NCBI RefSeq assembly: GCF_030159855.1
Contig: NZ_BSNG01000002.1
Location: forward strand, 1-45,933
DNA length: 45,933 bases
Reading direction: 5' to 3'
Source: Devosia yakushimensis
GTDB taxonomy: Bacteria; Pseudomonadota; Alphaproteobacteria; Rhizobiales; Devosiaceae
In this document: piece after piece, positions 1 through 7,608 of the stretch
Numbering within the stretch: the first letter of the stretch is position 1
Layout: the number at the start of each line of letters is the position of its first letter
Notes under the pieces: generated by a model
The model's input: only the letters and a program-made list of their open reading frames with translations
What the model was told of the DNA's origin: nothing
Databases searched by the model: none
Position numbers and translations under genes: made by a program

Positions 1-360
1 CGCCGCGGCATTGGCCGGCAGGCGCGACTGGGCCTCGCGGGCCAGCGCGCGGGCCCGGGCGGGATCGCCGGCCTGCAGCGCCACGATGGCGTCGGAGAGG
101 GCCTCGACGCCCTGTTCGCGGCGTTTTTCGCGATTGCGGCGCGCCATGATGCGCGGGGCGGTCAGGATGCGGCGCACCACTGACCAAAGGGCGATGATCA
201 CCAGCGCAATGAGCAGGAAGATGAAGATGGCCGCGCCCAGCCGGGGCTGCATGCGATAGCCGGCCACTTCCAGCGTCAGGGTGCCGGGCAGCGCGATCAT
301 CCAGGCGGCGAGCGCGGCGACGACGAGGCTGGCGATGATCCAGGAGGCGAGCCGGATCAT
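1..360 (-). CDS. hemY: HemY-like heme biosynthesis protein, N-terminal part (cut by window edge)
   Basis: The first 120 codons are visible and the 3' end lies outside the window. Two hydrophobic segments (about residues 5-23 and 41-62) are followed by a basic stretch (RRNREKRREQG) and the start of an Ala-rich helical region. This is the HemY N-terminal domain that precedes TPR-type repeats in the family. HemY is an inner-membrane protein linked to late heme synthesis; its biochemical role is not settled. The start ATG overlaps the stop of the upstream mitofilin-like gene (ATGA), so translation is probably coupled and the gene is the distal member of hemC-hemD-mic60-hemY. The identification rests on the topology and on this conserved alphaproteobacterial gene order. 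Confidence 0.85.
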   Translation of the reverse strand, partial: MIRLASWIIASLVVAALAAWMIALPGTLTLEVAGYRMQPRLGAAIFIFLLIALVIIALWSVVRRILTAPRIMARRNREKRREQGVEALSDAIVALQAGDPARARALAREAQSRLPANAAA

Positions 361-1613
361 GGGCGCGCTCCGCCAGCCAGCGCCTGGGCGCGCAATTGTT
401 CGAGAAAGCCGGCCGCTTCGGCCTGGGTCGCCACCAGGGCCGGAACGTCGCCGGCCGCGCTCAGCATGGGGGCGGGAAGGCTCTCGAACAGGGTTTTGGC
501 GGCGGCGAAATCGCGCCGGGCAATGGCGCCTTCGAGGCGGGAGGCGATGGCGTCGGGCGTGTTGCCTTCAATTTCCCCGGTAGGACGCAGGGCGATGGCC
601 GAGCGGAACCAATCGACCGCCCCATCCTGCCAGCCGGCACCGGGATCGGCGGGGCGGCCGGCCAGGATTGCCGGCAGCACATCGGCAAAGCGCTGGGCGA
701 TGATATCGGGCCGCGGCAGGCCGCTGGTCGCCGCATTCGCAATGGCGGTGGGAATGGCGGCATTGGGCACGGCGGCCCGCAAGGCAGCCAGCTCGGTTTC
801 ATAGGGCCGGCCGGTGGCGAAGGCGGTTTCGAAGCCGGAGAGGATCAGCGGCAATTGCAGCACCGCGCCGATATCGGTGGGTTGGCTGGCCAATGCCGCC
901 GAGGTCTGGGACACCGTGCCATCGAGATTGCGCAGATTGGCCTCGGCGCTGCCCAGCCGGGCGCCCAGCTCGTCGAGCCGCGTCACCAGGCCCGCCAGTT
1001 CGGTGCGCAGGCTTTCGACGCCGACCGCGTCGCCGGAGGCTTGGGGGGTGCTTGCCAGGGTGTCGAGGCGCTGGCTGAGGGCGGCCAATTCGGTTTCGAT
1101 GGGGGCCAGATCGATCGGCTCGCCGGCAGGGGTGGCCGGCCGGTTGGATTCGAGCCCGGCGACGCGCCGGGTCAGCGTCGCCAGTTCCGATTGGGTGGTA
1201 CCGGTCACCGTTTCGAGCTCCGGAATGGCGCTGGCGAACTGGCTGAGGCGCGGATCGGGCGTGGGGGCAGGGGCCGGGGTAGATGGCCAAAGACCGGCCC
1301 AGGCCAGGCCATAGGCGGCGGCCAGGCCCAGCACGCCACCGGCAATGGCCGGGATTATGGCCGAACCTGCACCCGCCTGCTGCGGGACGGCGCCGGCCGC
1401 TTGGGCGGATTTGGGCGCTTCGCGCGGGCTATCGGATGCGGGCTTGTCAGCCGGTTCGGGCTTTTTGGCGCCGGCGCCGGCCTCGCGCGCTGTCAGGTCG
1501 AGCACAGGCGGCTTGACGGCAGCCGACTTTACCGGCTCGGGCTTGGCTGCAGCCGGGTTGGCCGCAGGCTTGTCCTGGGTCGCTTTGGGGTCGTTGCCCT
1601 TTGGGTCGGCCAT
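357..1613 (-). CDS. mic60: Mitofilin/Mic60-family inner-membrane protein
   Basis: 418 aa. The N-terminal third is a low-complexity Lys/Pro/Ala-rich cytosolic segment. It is followed by one transmembrane helix (about 84-107, rich in Ala/Gly/Leu), a long region with coiled-coil character and many LDEL/LATLT-type heptads (about 120-245), and a C-terminal mitofilin-like domain with the WFRSAIALRP stretch. Alphaproteobacterial Mic60 homologues are encoded between hemD and hemY and are proposed to shape the inner membrane, as mitochondrial Mic60 does at cristae. I chose the ATG at 1613 over an upstream start because AAGGAG lies just upstream and the choice removes an overlap with hemD. The 3' end overlaps hemY by 4 nt. 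Confidence 0.85.
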   Translation of the reverse strand: MADPKGNDPKATQDKPAANPAAAKPEPVKSAAVKPPVLDLTAREAGAGAKKPEPADKPASDSPREAPKSAQAAGAVPQQAGAGSAIIPAIAGGVLGLAAAYGLAWAGLWPSTPAPAPTPDPRLSQFASAIPELETVTGTTQSELATLTRRVAGLESNRPATPAGEPIDLAPIETELAALSQRLDTLASTPQASGDAVGVESLRTELAGLVTRLDELGARLGSAEANLRNLDGTVSQTSAALASQPTDIGAVLQLPLILSGFETAFATGRPYETELAALRAAVPNAAIPTAIANAATSGLPRPDIIAQRFADVLPAILAGRPADPGAGWQDGAVDWFRSAIALRPTGEIEGNTPDAIASRLEGAIARRDFAAAKTLFESLPAPMLSAAGDVPALVATQAEAAGFLEQLRAQALAGGARP

Positions 1614-1641
1614 GCGCGGACTCCTTGGTTCTTGTTGCCGA

Positions 1642-2373
1642 TCATGACCCAGTTTGCTCGCGGGCAAAAGCCAGCGCGAGCGTCATCATGCCATCTTCAT
1701 CCGGCCGGTCGGCCAGGCTGATGCGATTGAAGTGGTTTTCCATCAAGGGCTCGGCCACGGCTTCGGACATGACCAGCATGGCGATGGCGCTGCGCTGGGC
1801 CCGGTCGAGGCTATCGGCCAGCTGCGCGAAAATTTCCGCGGTGCGACGGGAATAGATCAGGACGGCGTCGATCGAGCCGCCTGCCAGCCGGGCCAGCGCA
1901 TCGTCCGGCAAGGCATCGAGCGCGACCATTTCATAAAGCCGGGCGGTCGCTACCATGACGCCGAACGGCGCCAACGCCTTGCCCAGATCCCCGCTCTGGT
2001 GCTTGGCCGCGGGGTAAAAGATCGGGCCGGCCAGCCGCGCCCGGGCAATGAGATTGACCAGATCGGCAAAGGCGCCATCGGCGCTGGAGACATCGGCAAA
2101 ACCATGCTCGCGGGCCTCAAAGGCCGTTCTGCTGCCCACGGTAAAGACCGGAAGATGGCGAAACCGGTCGATCTGCTCCCGCTCGGCCAGTGCACGCAGG
2201 CCATTGGTGCTGGTCAGCGCCATGGCCGCAAAGCCGTCGGGCGCGGGCAGGCTCGCATCGAGCGTCTGGCGCACCATGACCGGCGCGGCGATGGCCTCGA
2301 TACCAAGCGCTTCAAGCTTGAGCACGCTCGATTGGGCGTCCGGCTCGGGGCGGGTCACCAGCATGGTGGTCAT
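1642..2373 (-). CDS. hemD: Uroporphyrinogen-III synthase
   Basis: 243 aa, the usual length for the family. HemD closes hydroxymethylbilane with inversion of ring D to give uroporphyrinogen III in the cytosol. The N-terminus VTRPEPDAQ is the typical HemD opening, and the C-terminal half has the SRRTAEIFAQL segment found in the second domain. Family sequence conservation is low, so the call also leans on position: the start ATG overlaps the hemC stop (ATGA) and the gene is followed 28 nt later by the mitofilin-like gene. Translation is probably coupled to hemC. Two further in-frame upstream codons would extend into hemC and are less likely. Confidence 0.93.
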   Translation of the reverse strand: MTTMLVTRPEPDAQSSVLKLEALGIEAIAAPVMVRQTLDASLPAPDGFAAMALTSTNGLRALAEREQIDRFRHLPVFTVGSRTAFEAREHGFADVSSADGAFADLVNLIARARLAGPIFYPAAKHQSGDLGKALAPFGVMVATARLYEMVALDALPDDALARLAGGSIDAVLIYSRRTAEIFAQLADSLDRAQRSAIAMLVMSEAVAEPLMENHFNRISLADRPDEDGMMTLALAFAREQTGS

Positions 2374-3311
2374 GTGGCGGCCCATTGCGCCAGCCATTCC
2401 GTGCCGGCCTGGGCGATGAGGTCATCGCCGATCTTTTTGCCCAGTGCCGAGGGGTCCGTGCCCGTTGCCGCGCTTTCAAAGGCGGTTTTGCCATCGAGGC
2501 TCAGAATCTGCCCCTTCAGCGTCAGTACGCCGTTTTCCAGCGTGCTCAGCGCCCCGACCGGCGTGCGGCAGGAGCCGTCGAGCACAGCCAGCATGGCCCG
2601 CTCTGCCGTGATTGCGGTATGGGTCGGGGCATGATCGAGCACGGCAACGAGATCGGCGATGCGCGGGTCATCGGATCGCACGGCAATGCCGATGGCGCCC
2701 TGGGCCGGTGCCGGCATGAAGATTTGCGGATCGAGCAGAGCCGTCGCGCGATGACCCTCCCCCAGCCGGTTGAGGCCAGCCACGGCCAGCATTGTCGCGT
2801 CCGCCACCCCATCGAGCAGCTTTTGCAGGCGGGTGCCGACATTGCCGCGGAAGGGCACGATTTCGAGATCGGGCCGCTGGCGCAGAACCTGCGCGGCCCG
2901 GCGAATGGAGGAAGTGCCGAACCTGGCGCCCTCGGCCAGATGGTCAAGGCTCTGCACCTTGACCGACATGAAGGCGTCGCGCACATCCTCGCGTTCAAGG
3001 AAGGCGGTGAGTTCGATACCATCGGGCAGGCGCGTGGCCACGTCCTTGGAAGAATGCACGCCGATATCGATCGTGCCGGAGAGCATGGCCTCGTCGATTT
3101 CCTTGGTGAACAGGCCCTTGCCGCCGATTTCGGTGAGGCTGGCATTGCTGGCCTGGCTGCGGTCGCCGCCGGTGGAAATCACCGTGATGGCGATATCATC
3201 CTCGGGGACGCCATGGGCTTCCGACAGCAATTTGCGCACCAGCCGCGCCTGTGCCAGTGCCAGCGGGCTGCCGCGTGTTCCGATCCGGGCGAAGGGGGCT
3301 GACGATTGCAA
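2370..3311 (-). CDS. hemC: Porphobilinogen deaminase (hydroxymethylbilane synthase)
   Basis: 313 aa. The enzyme polymerises four porphobilinogen units into hydroxymethylbilane on a dipyrromethane cofactor. Visible family motifs are IGTRGSPLALAQ at the N-terminus, the catalytic Asp in HSSKD (Asp90), the substrate-binding Arg cluster in GTSSIRRAAQ and PFRGNVGTRL, and the cofactor-binding Cys248 in DGSCRTPVGA. The only plausible start is a TTG at 3311 with a weak purine stretch (AAGAGA) almost touching it, so initiation may be inefficient. It is the first gene of the heme operon and is divergent from tsaD across about 110 bp that must contain both promoters. Confidence 0.98.
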   Translation of the reverse strand: MQSSAPFARIGTRGSPLALAQARLVRKLLSEAHGVPEDDIAITVISTGGDRSQASNASLTEIGGKGLFTKEIDEAMLSGTIDIGVHSSKDVATRLPDGIELTAFLEREDVRDAFMSVKVQSLDHLAEGARFGTSSIRRAAQVLRQRPDLEIVPFRGNVGTRLQKLLDGVADATMLAVAGLNRLGEGHRATALLDPQIFMPAPAQGAIGIAVRSDDPRIADLVAVLDHAPTHTAITAERAMLAVLDGSCRTPVGALSTLENGVLTLKGQILSLDGKTAFESAATGTDPSALGKKIGDDLIAQAGTEWLAQWAAT

Positions 3312-3420
3312 TCTCTTGGCGTCCTATAGTAGGCAAAGGCTCGACTTTACGTCGCATCGTTGTCGCGGAAAACCTGGCTCCCATTTTCCGCACAATGCTG
3401 CAGGGAGTAACCAGTTCGTC

Positions 3421-4500
3421 GTGACCGGGCAAGCGCAAGCCATTATTCTTGGCATAGAGACCAGCTGCGACGAAACCGCGGCAGCCATTGTGCTGCGCGA
3501 TTCGGCAGGCGGCGCCACAATCGCGTCCAATGTGGTGCGCAGCCAGCTCGACGAGCATGCCGCCTTTGGTGGGGTCGTGCCAGAGCTTGCCGCGCGGGCT
3601 CACGTCACCTTTCTCGACCATATCATTGCCCAGGCCTGCCGTGAGGCCGGAATTTCGCTTGCCGATGTCGATGCCATCGCCGCCACGGCGGGACCGGGGC
3701 TGATCGGGGGTGTGCTGGTGGGGCTGACCACAGCCAAGGCGCTGGCCGCGGCACTCGACAAGCCGCTGATCGCGGTCAATCACCTCGAAGCCCATGCCTT
3801 GACGGCGCGGCTGACCGATGGAGTCAAATTCCCCTATCTGATGCTGCTGGTGTCGGGCGGGCATAGCCAATTCGTGCTGGTGCGCGGGGTGGGCGATTAC
3901 GAGCGCTGGGGCACCACGATCGACGATGCCTTGGGCGAAGCCTTCGACAAGGTGGCCAAGCTCCTCAGCCTGGGTCATCCCGGCGGCCCGGCGGTGGAGG
4001 CCATTGCCAAATCGGGCGATGCCAGGCGGTTCAAATTCCCGCGACCGCTCCTGCGCGAGGCGCGGCTCGATTTCTCCTTTTCCGGGCTCAAGACGGCCGT
4101 GCGGCTACAGGCCGAGGCGCTGGCGCCGCTCTCGGACCAGGATGTCGCCGATATCGCGGCGAGCTTTCAGGCGGCAGTGGCCGAAATCGTCGCAGTGCGC
4201 GCCGGGCAGGCCCTGGCGCGGTTCAAGGAGCAATTGCCTGGGCATGTCCCGCAGTTGGTCGTGGCTGGCGGCGTTGCGGCCAACCGGACCATAGCGGCGG
4301 CGCTGCAGGAGGCTTGCGCACGGGCCGGCGCCGATCTGATCGTGCCGCCGATCGCGCTCTGTACCGACAATGGCGCCATGGTGGCCTGGGCCGGGGCCGA
4401 GCGCTTTGCGCTGGGCGCGACCGATCAGCTCGATTTCATCGCCCGGCCGCGCTGGCCGCTTGATCTGCCCGATATGAAAGTGACGCCCGATGCGGCTTGA
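3421..4500 (+). CDS. tsaD: tRNA N6-adenosine threonylcarbamoyltransferase TsaD
   Basis: 359 aa. TsaD transfers threonylcarbamoyl from TC-AMP to A37 of ANN-decoding tRNAs, working with TsaB and TsaE. The sequence has the family opening GIETSCDETAAAIV, the metal-binding HLEAH motif, the LVSGGHSQ nucleotide-binding loop, and the C-terminal GGVAANRTI and LCTDNGAM blocks. The GTG at 3421 is the only start that gives the normal N-terminus; GGGAG lies about 13 nt upstream, a long spacing. The last 11 nt overlap gpsA. MtaB, which acts on the same t6A37 nucleotide, is encoded about 5 kb away in this window. Confidence 0.97.
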   Translation: MTGQAQAIILGIETSCDETAAAIVLRDSAGGATIASNVVRSQLDEHAAFGGVVPELAARAHVTFLDHIIAQACREAGISLADVDAIAATAGPGLIGGVLVGLTTAKALAAALDKPLIAVNHLEAHALTARLTDGVKFPYLMLLVSGGHSQFVLVRGVGDYERWGTTIDDALGEAFDKVAKLLSLGHPGGPAVEAIAKSGDARRFKFPRPLLREARLDFSFSGLKTAVRLQAEALAPLSDQDVADIAASFQAAVAEIVAVRAGQALARFKEQLPGHVPQLVVAGGVAANRTIAAALQEACARAGADLIVPPIALCTDNGAMVAWAGAERFALGATDQLDFIARPRWPLDLPDMKVTPDAA

Positions 4501-5476
4501 AAGCGTTGCTATCATTGGTGGCGGGGCCTGGGGCACGGCTTTGGCCCAGGCCTCGGCCATGGCGGGGCGGCGCGTGTCGCTGGTGGCGCGGGATGGGGCC
4601 CAAGTCGCTGAAATCAATACTAGCCACACCAATAAGCGCTATTTGGGCAGTCAGGCGCTGCATGAAAGTATCGTCGCCACGACGGAGGCAGGGCCGGCCG
4701 ATATCGTCATTCTCGCCGTGCCGGCGCAATCGAGCCGGGCGGCGCTGGGCGCTCTCGCGCCAGAACTGCTGGCGGGCAAGCCGGTGGTGCTTTCGGCCAA
4801 GGGGCTGGAGACCGGCACGCTCGACCGGCAGAGCGAAATCCTGTTTGACATGGCGCCTGAGGCCATTCCTTTTGTGCTCTCCGGTCCCAGCTTTGCCGCC
4901 GATGTGGCGGCGGGCCGGCCGACTGCCGTAACGCTGGCGGGCGATGATGCAACGCAGACCTCGGCGCTGGCTTTGGCCCTGGCCGGGCCGAACTTTCGCC
5001 CCTATGCCGCCGATGACCGCATAGGCGTCGAAGTGGCCGGAGCGCTCAAAAATGTCTATGCGCTGGCCTGTGGCGCGGTGGAAGGCGCCGATCTCGGCGC
5101 TTCGGCCCGTTCGGCGCTGATCGCCCGGGCCTATGCCGAAATGGCCCGCATGGTCACGGCCATGGGCGGTTCGGCCACGACGCTGACGGGGCTGGCCGGA
5201 CTGGGCGATCTAACGCTGACCTGCACATCGGTGCAGTCGCGCAATTACCAGTTCGGCATGGCTTTGGGGCGTGGCCAGACGGTGGACGAGATCATTGCCG
5301 GCGGCGCCAAGCTCGCCGAGGGCGTCGCGACCACCCCGGTTGCCGACGCGCTGGCCAAGAGCCTTGGCGTCGATGCGCCGCTGGTGCATGCCGTAGAGGC
5401 CGTGCTGAGCGGCAAAGCCGATATTGCCACAGTGGTGGCGGGGCTGATGTCCCGCCCGCTCAAACGCGAGGATTAG
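4490..5476 (+). CDS. gpsA: Glycerol-3-phosphate dehydrogenase [NAD(P)+]
   Basis: 328 aa, full length. It reduces dihydroxyacetone phosphate to sn-glycerol-3-phosphate, the backbone for phospholipids. The NAD-binding loop GGGAWGTALA is at residues 9-18. The substrate-site GPSFAADVAAGRPTAV block and the catalytic-Lys motif AGALKNVYALACG are intact, as is the C-terminal GLGDLTLTCTS region. It overlaps the end of tsaD by 11 nt and is followed 3 nt later by the YciI-like gene, so this is a tight operon. The tsaD-gpsA pairing is common in alphaproteobacteria. Confidence 0.98.
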   Translation: MRLESVAIIGGGAWGTALAQASAMAGRRVSLVARDGAQVAEINTSHTNKRYLGSQALHESIVATTEAGPADIVILAVPAQSSRAALGALAPELLAGKPVVLSAKGLETGTLDRQSEILFDMAPEAIPFVLSGPSFAADVAAGRPTAVTLAGDDATQTSALALALAGPNFRPYAADDRIGVEVAGALKNVYALACGAVEGADLGASARSALIARAYAEMARMVTAMGGSATTLTGLAGLGDLTLTCTSVQSRNYQFGMALGRGQTVDEIIAGGAKLAEGVATTPVADALAKSLGVDAPLVHAVEAVLSGKADIATVVAGLMSRPLKRED

Positions 5477-5479
5477 TCG

Positions 5480-5773
5480 ATGCTTTTTGCCATGATCGCC
5501 AAGGACAAGCCGGGTAGCGGCGAGCAGCGGACGGCGGTGCGCCCGGTGCATCTGGACCATCTCAATAGCCTGGGCGATAAACTGGTGCTGGCCGGCGCTT
5601 TGCTGAGCGAATCTGGTGCGCCCGAGGGCTCGCTGATGGTCATCGAGGCCGAAACCATCGAAGACGCGACGGCGAGTTTTCTGGCCGATCCCTTTATCGA
5701 GGCCGGTATTTTCGGCAGCTATGAGATCAAGCCCTGGCGGCTGGCGATCAACAACATGACCAAAAAGGACTAA
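5480..5773 (+). CDS. YciI-like protein
   Basis: 97 aa, the full length of a single YciI domain (a dimeric ferredoxin-like fold). The conserved RPVHLDHLNSLGDKL segment carries the His and Asp that form the putative active site of the family, and the C-terminal DPFIEAGIFGSYEIKPW block is typical. The substrate of the family is unknown in most organisms. It sits between gpsA and the EVE-domain gene with almost no spacing (3 and 4 nt), an arrangement recurrent in alphaproteobacteria, but the shared function of these neighbours is not clear. Confidence 0.93.
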   Translation: MLFAMIAKDKPGSGEQRTAVRPVHLDHLNSLGDKLVLAGALLSESGAPEGSLMVIEAETIEDATASFLADPFIEAGIFGSYEIKPWRLAINNMTKKD

Positions 5774-5777
5774 GACC

Positions 5778-6212
5778 ATGGCCTATTGGTTGATGAAATC
5801 GGAGCCCGATGTCTTCTCCTTCGACGACATGATGGCCAAGACCAAGCGCGGTGAGCCCGAGCAATGGCATGGCGTGCGCAATTATACCGCGCGCAACAAT
5901 ATGCGGGCCATGGCGCTGGGGGACCTCGCCTTTTTCTACCATTCCAATATCGGCAAGGAGATCGTGGGAATCATCAAGGTGATCGCCCTCGCCCATCCCG
6001 ACAGCACGGCTGACCTCAATGACAAGGGGCAGGTGGTGTGGGAATGCGTGGATGTGGAAGCGGTCAAGCCCCTGCCCAAGCCGGTGACCCTGGCCACGAT
6101 CAAGGCCACCCCGGAGCTGGAAAATCTCGAACTGGTCAAGCTCTCGCGCCTTTCGGTCTCCAAGGTGAGCGACGCCGAATGGGCCTTTCTCTGCAAGATG
6201 GGCGGGCTCTGA
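5778..6212 (+). CDS. EVE domain-containing protein
   Basis: 144 aa, a single EVE (PUA-like) domain. The diagnostic blocks are the N-terminal WLMKSEPDVFSFDDM, the WHGVRNYTARNNMR segment that lines the binding pocket, GDLAFFYHS, and the C-terminal LSRLSVSKVSDAEW. EVE domains are related to YTH and ASCH folds and are thought to read modified bases; stand-alone bacterial versions have no firmly established partner. It is the last gene of the tsaD-gpsA-YciI-EVE run. Co-occurrence with a tRNA-modification gene would fit an RNA-linked role, but that is inference. Confidence 0.93.
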   Translation: MAYWLMKSEPDVFSFDDMMAKTKRGEPEQWHGVRNYTARNNMRAMALGDLAFFYHSNIGKEIVGIIKVIALAHPDSTADLNDKGQVVWECVDVEAVKPLPKPVTLATIKATPELENLELVKLSRLSVSKVSDAEWAFLCKMGGL

Positions 6213-6284
6213 TCGTCCCTTCCGGCGCAGCCTGAGCGGGGTTAATCTCCTCCGGCGCAAACCGCGCTTTCGGGGGAGATCGCT

Positions 6285-6686
6285 ATGTCGCATTTTGCCG
6301 TCAACTGGCTTGCCGTTATCGTCGCCGCCATCGTCAGTTTCGCCTTTGGAGCCGGCTGGTACATGCTGCTGGCCAAGCCTTGGCTCGCCGCTATCGGCAA
6401 GAGCCGTGAGGAGCTGGAGGGCGATTACACGCCCTTTATCTGGTCAGGCCTGGTGTTGCTGGTCATGGCCTATTTCATTGCCCTGCTGACCCCGGCGCTG
6501 ACCGGGGCCACCAATGTGGGCAATGGGCTTTTGGTTGGCGCCCATATGTGGGTGGGCTTTATTCTCACCGCCATGATCCTCAACCACCGCTATGAGGGGC
6601 GGCCGTGGAGCCTTACCGCGATCAATGGCGGGTATCTCTTGGCCGTGCTGCTGATCGACGGGCTGGTGATCGGGCTGTTTGGCTAA
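6285..6686 (+). CDS. DUF1761 family membrane protein
   Basis: 133 aa with four predicted membrane helices. The first contains NWLAVIVAAIVSFAFGAGWY, the third is around the GAHMWVGFILTAM segment, and the last is at the C-terminus (LLAVLLIDGLVIGLFG). The pattern of an N-terminal NWLAV, an FG.GWY turn and a C-terminal G-rich helix is that of DUF1761. Function is unknown. A good ribosome-binding site (GGGGGAGA) precedes the ATG. Its stop lies only 2 nt from the stop of the convergent YciB gene, so the two transcripts must overlap or share a terminator that I do not see. Confidence 0.85.
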   Translation: MSHFAVNWLAVIVAAIVSFAFGAGWYMLLAKPWLAAIGKSREELEGDYTPFIWSGLVLLVMAYFIALLTPALTGATNVGNGLLVGAHMWVGFILTAMILNHRYEGRPWSLTAINGGYLLAVLLIDGLVIGLFG

Positions 6687-6688
6687 GC

Positions 6689-7360
6689 CTAGCTTTCCAC
6701 CACGATGGGTGGGGTGTGCTTGGGCTCGTCGGCCGGGGCATATTTGCTGAGCAGGGAAACCTGGCTGATCGAGAACAGCACGGTCAGCGGCATTACGCCC
6801 CAGACCTTGAAATTGACCCAGACGTCCGACGAAAAATTCCGCCACAGCACTTCGTTGATCACGGCGAGGAGGAGGAAGAACAGGCCCCAGTTCAGCGTCA
6901 GCTTGCTCCAGCCTTCCTCGCGCAGCTTATAGACGTCGCCAAAGACATATTTGAGCAGGGATTGGCCAAACAGCAGGCCACCCAGCAGGGTCACGCCGAA
7001 TAGCGTGTTGACGATGGTCGGCTTGACCATGAACAGGGTTTCGTCGCCATAGGCAATGGAGAGGCCGCCAAAGATCAGTGCGCCGATCAGGGTGACGATG
7101 GGCATGATGGCCAGGCGCCGGAAAATCGCCCAGCTGATTACCAGCGAGATGGTGAGGACCGGCAGGAAGACGGCGGTGGCGAAGATCAGCGGCTTGCCGC
7201 TGAACCAGTCGTTCAGCATGGGGCTGGCCGCCAGAATGGCCTCGCCGCGGAAATTGGCGATGAAGAAGACGATCAGGGGCGCCACTTCGAGCCCCATCTT
7301 GATGAGCTGGGGACGAAGCTCTTCCCAATTGACCTCGGGTTCGGCGGTTTTTTCGGTCAT
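6689..7360 (-). CDS. yciB: Inner membrane-spanning protein YciB (septation protein A / IspZ)
   Basis: 223 aa, multi-pass membrane protein. The family pattern is clear: VAPLIVFFIANFRG in the first helix, a central TLIGALIFGGLSIAYGDETLFMVKPTI region, LFGQSLLKYVFG, and the WRNFSSDVWVNFKVWG segment before the last helix. YciB/IspZ is an inner-membrane protein implicated in cell-envelope synthesis and normal septation; its molecular activity is not known. The N-terminus is a short acidic cytosolic leader. It lies downstream of ftsY on the same strand, separated by about 250 bp that contain a long hairpin, so it probably has its own promoter. Confidence 0.93.
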   Translation of the reverse strand: MTEKTAEPEVNWEELRPQLIKMGLEVAPLIVFFIANFRGEAILAASPMLNDWFSGKPLIFATAVFLPVLTISLVISWAIFRRLAIMPIVTLIGALIFGGLSIAYGDETLFMVKPTIVNTLFGVTLLGGLLFGQSLLKYVFGDVYKLREEGWSKLTLNWGLFFLLLAVINEVLWRNFSSDVWVNFKVWGVMPLTVLFSISQVSLLSKYAPADEPKHTPPIVVES

Positions 7361-7467
7361 GCTGTTTCGTTCTTCAAATTCGGCACTGCCGCAATGTGGG
7401 CGCAGGCGGGCGTTGATGCAAGCGCAGGGTTAGCCCGCGAGCGTGGTAAGATTGGGGCTAGGGTCAA

Positions 7468-7595
7468 TCGACATTCAGCTGATGCTGGCCTGCAAATAGT
7501 AGTTTTCTGCGCTGCCGGTGCTCACGTACCCAAACGTACGCTGCGCTCCGGTTCTCGAAAACCACTATTTTCGGCTCAGCCTGAGTGAATGTCGA
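7468..7595. repeat. 128-nt imperfect palindrome (large hairpin) between ftsY and yciB
   Basis: The outer arms TCGACATTCA and TGAATGTCGA are exact complements. Inside them AATAGT pairs with ACTATT, GTTTT with AAAAC, CCGG with CCGG and CGTAC with CGTAC, closing on a 5-nt loop (CCAAA), with bulges between the blocks. Whichever strand is transcribed would fold into one long rod-like hairpin. It begins 14 nt past the ftsY stop and could act as an ftsY 3' structure, or it could be a small non-autonomous repeat. No T-run follows, so it is not a standard intrinsic terminator. Confidence 0.75.
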
Positions 7596-7608
7596 CAGGC
7601 CCTAAGCC

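Noticed and set aside
396..1721. A 441-codon plus-strand frame opposite the mitofilin gene
   Set aside because: Gly/Arg-rich antisense of a real coding gene; no motif, no ribosome-binding site and no operon context.
2770..3420. N-terminal extension of the tsaD frame
   Set aside because: It is antisense to hemC; the normal TsaD start is the GTG at 3421.
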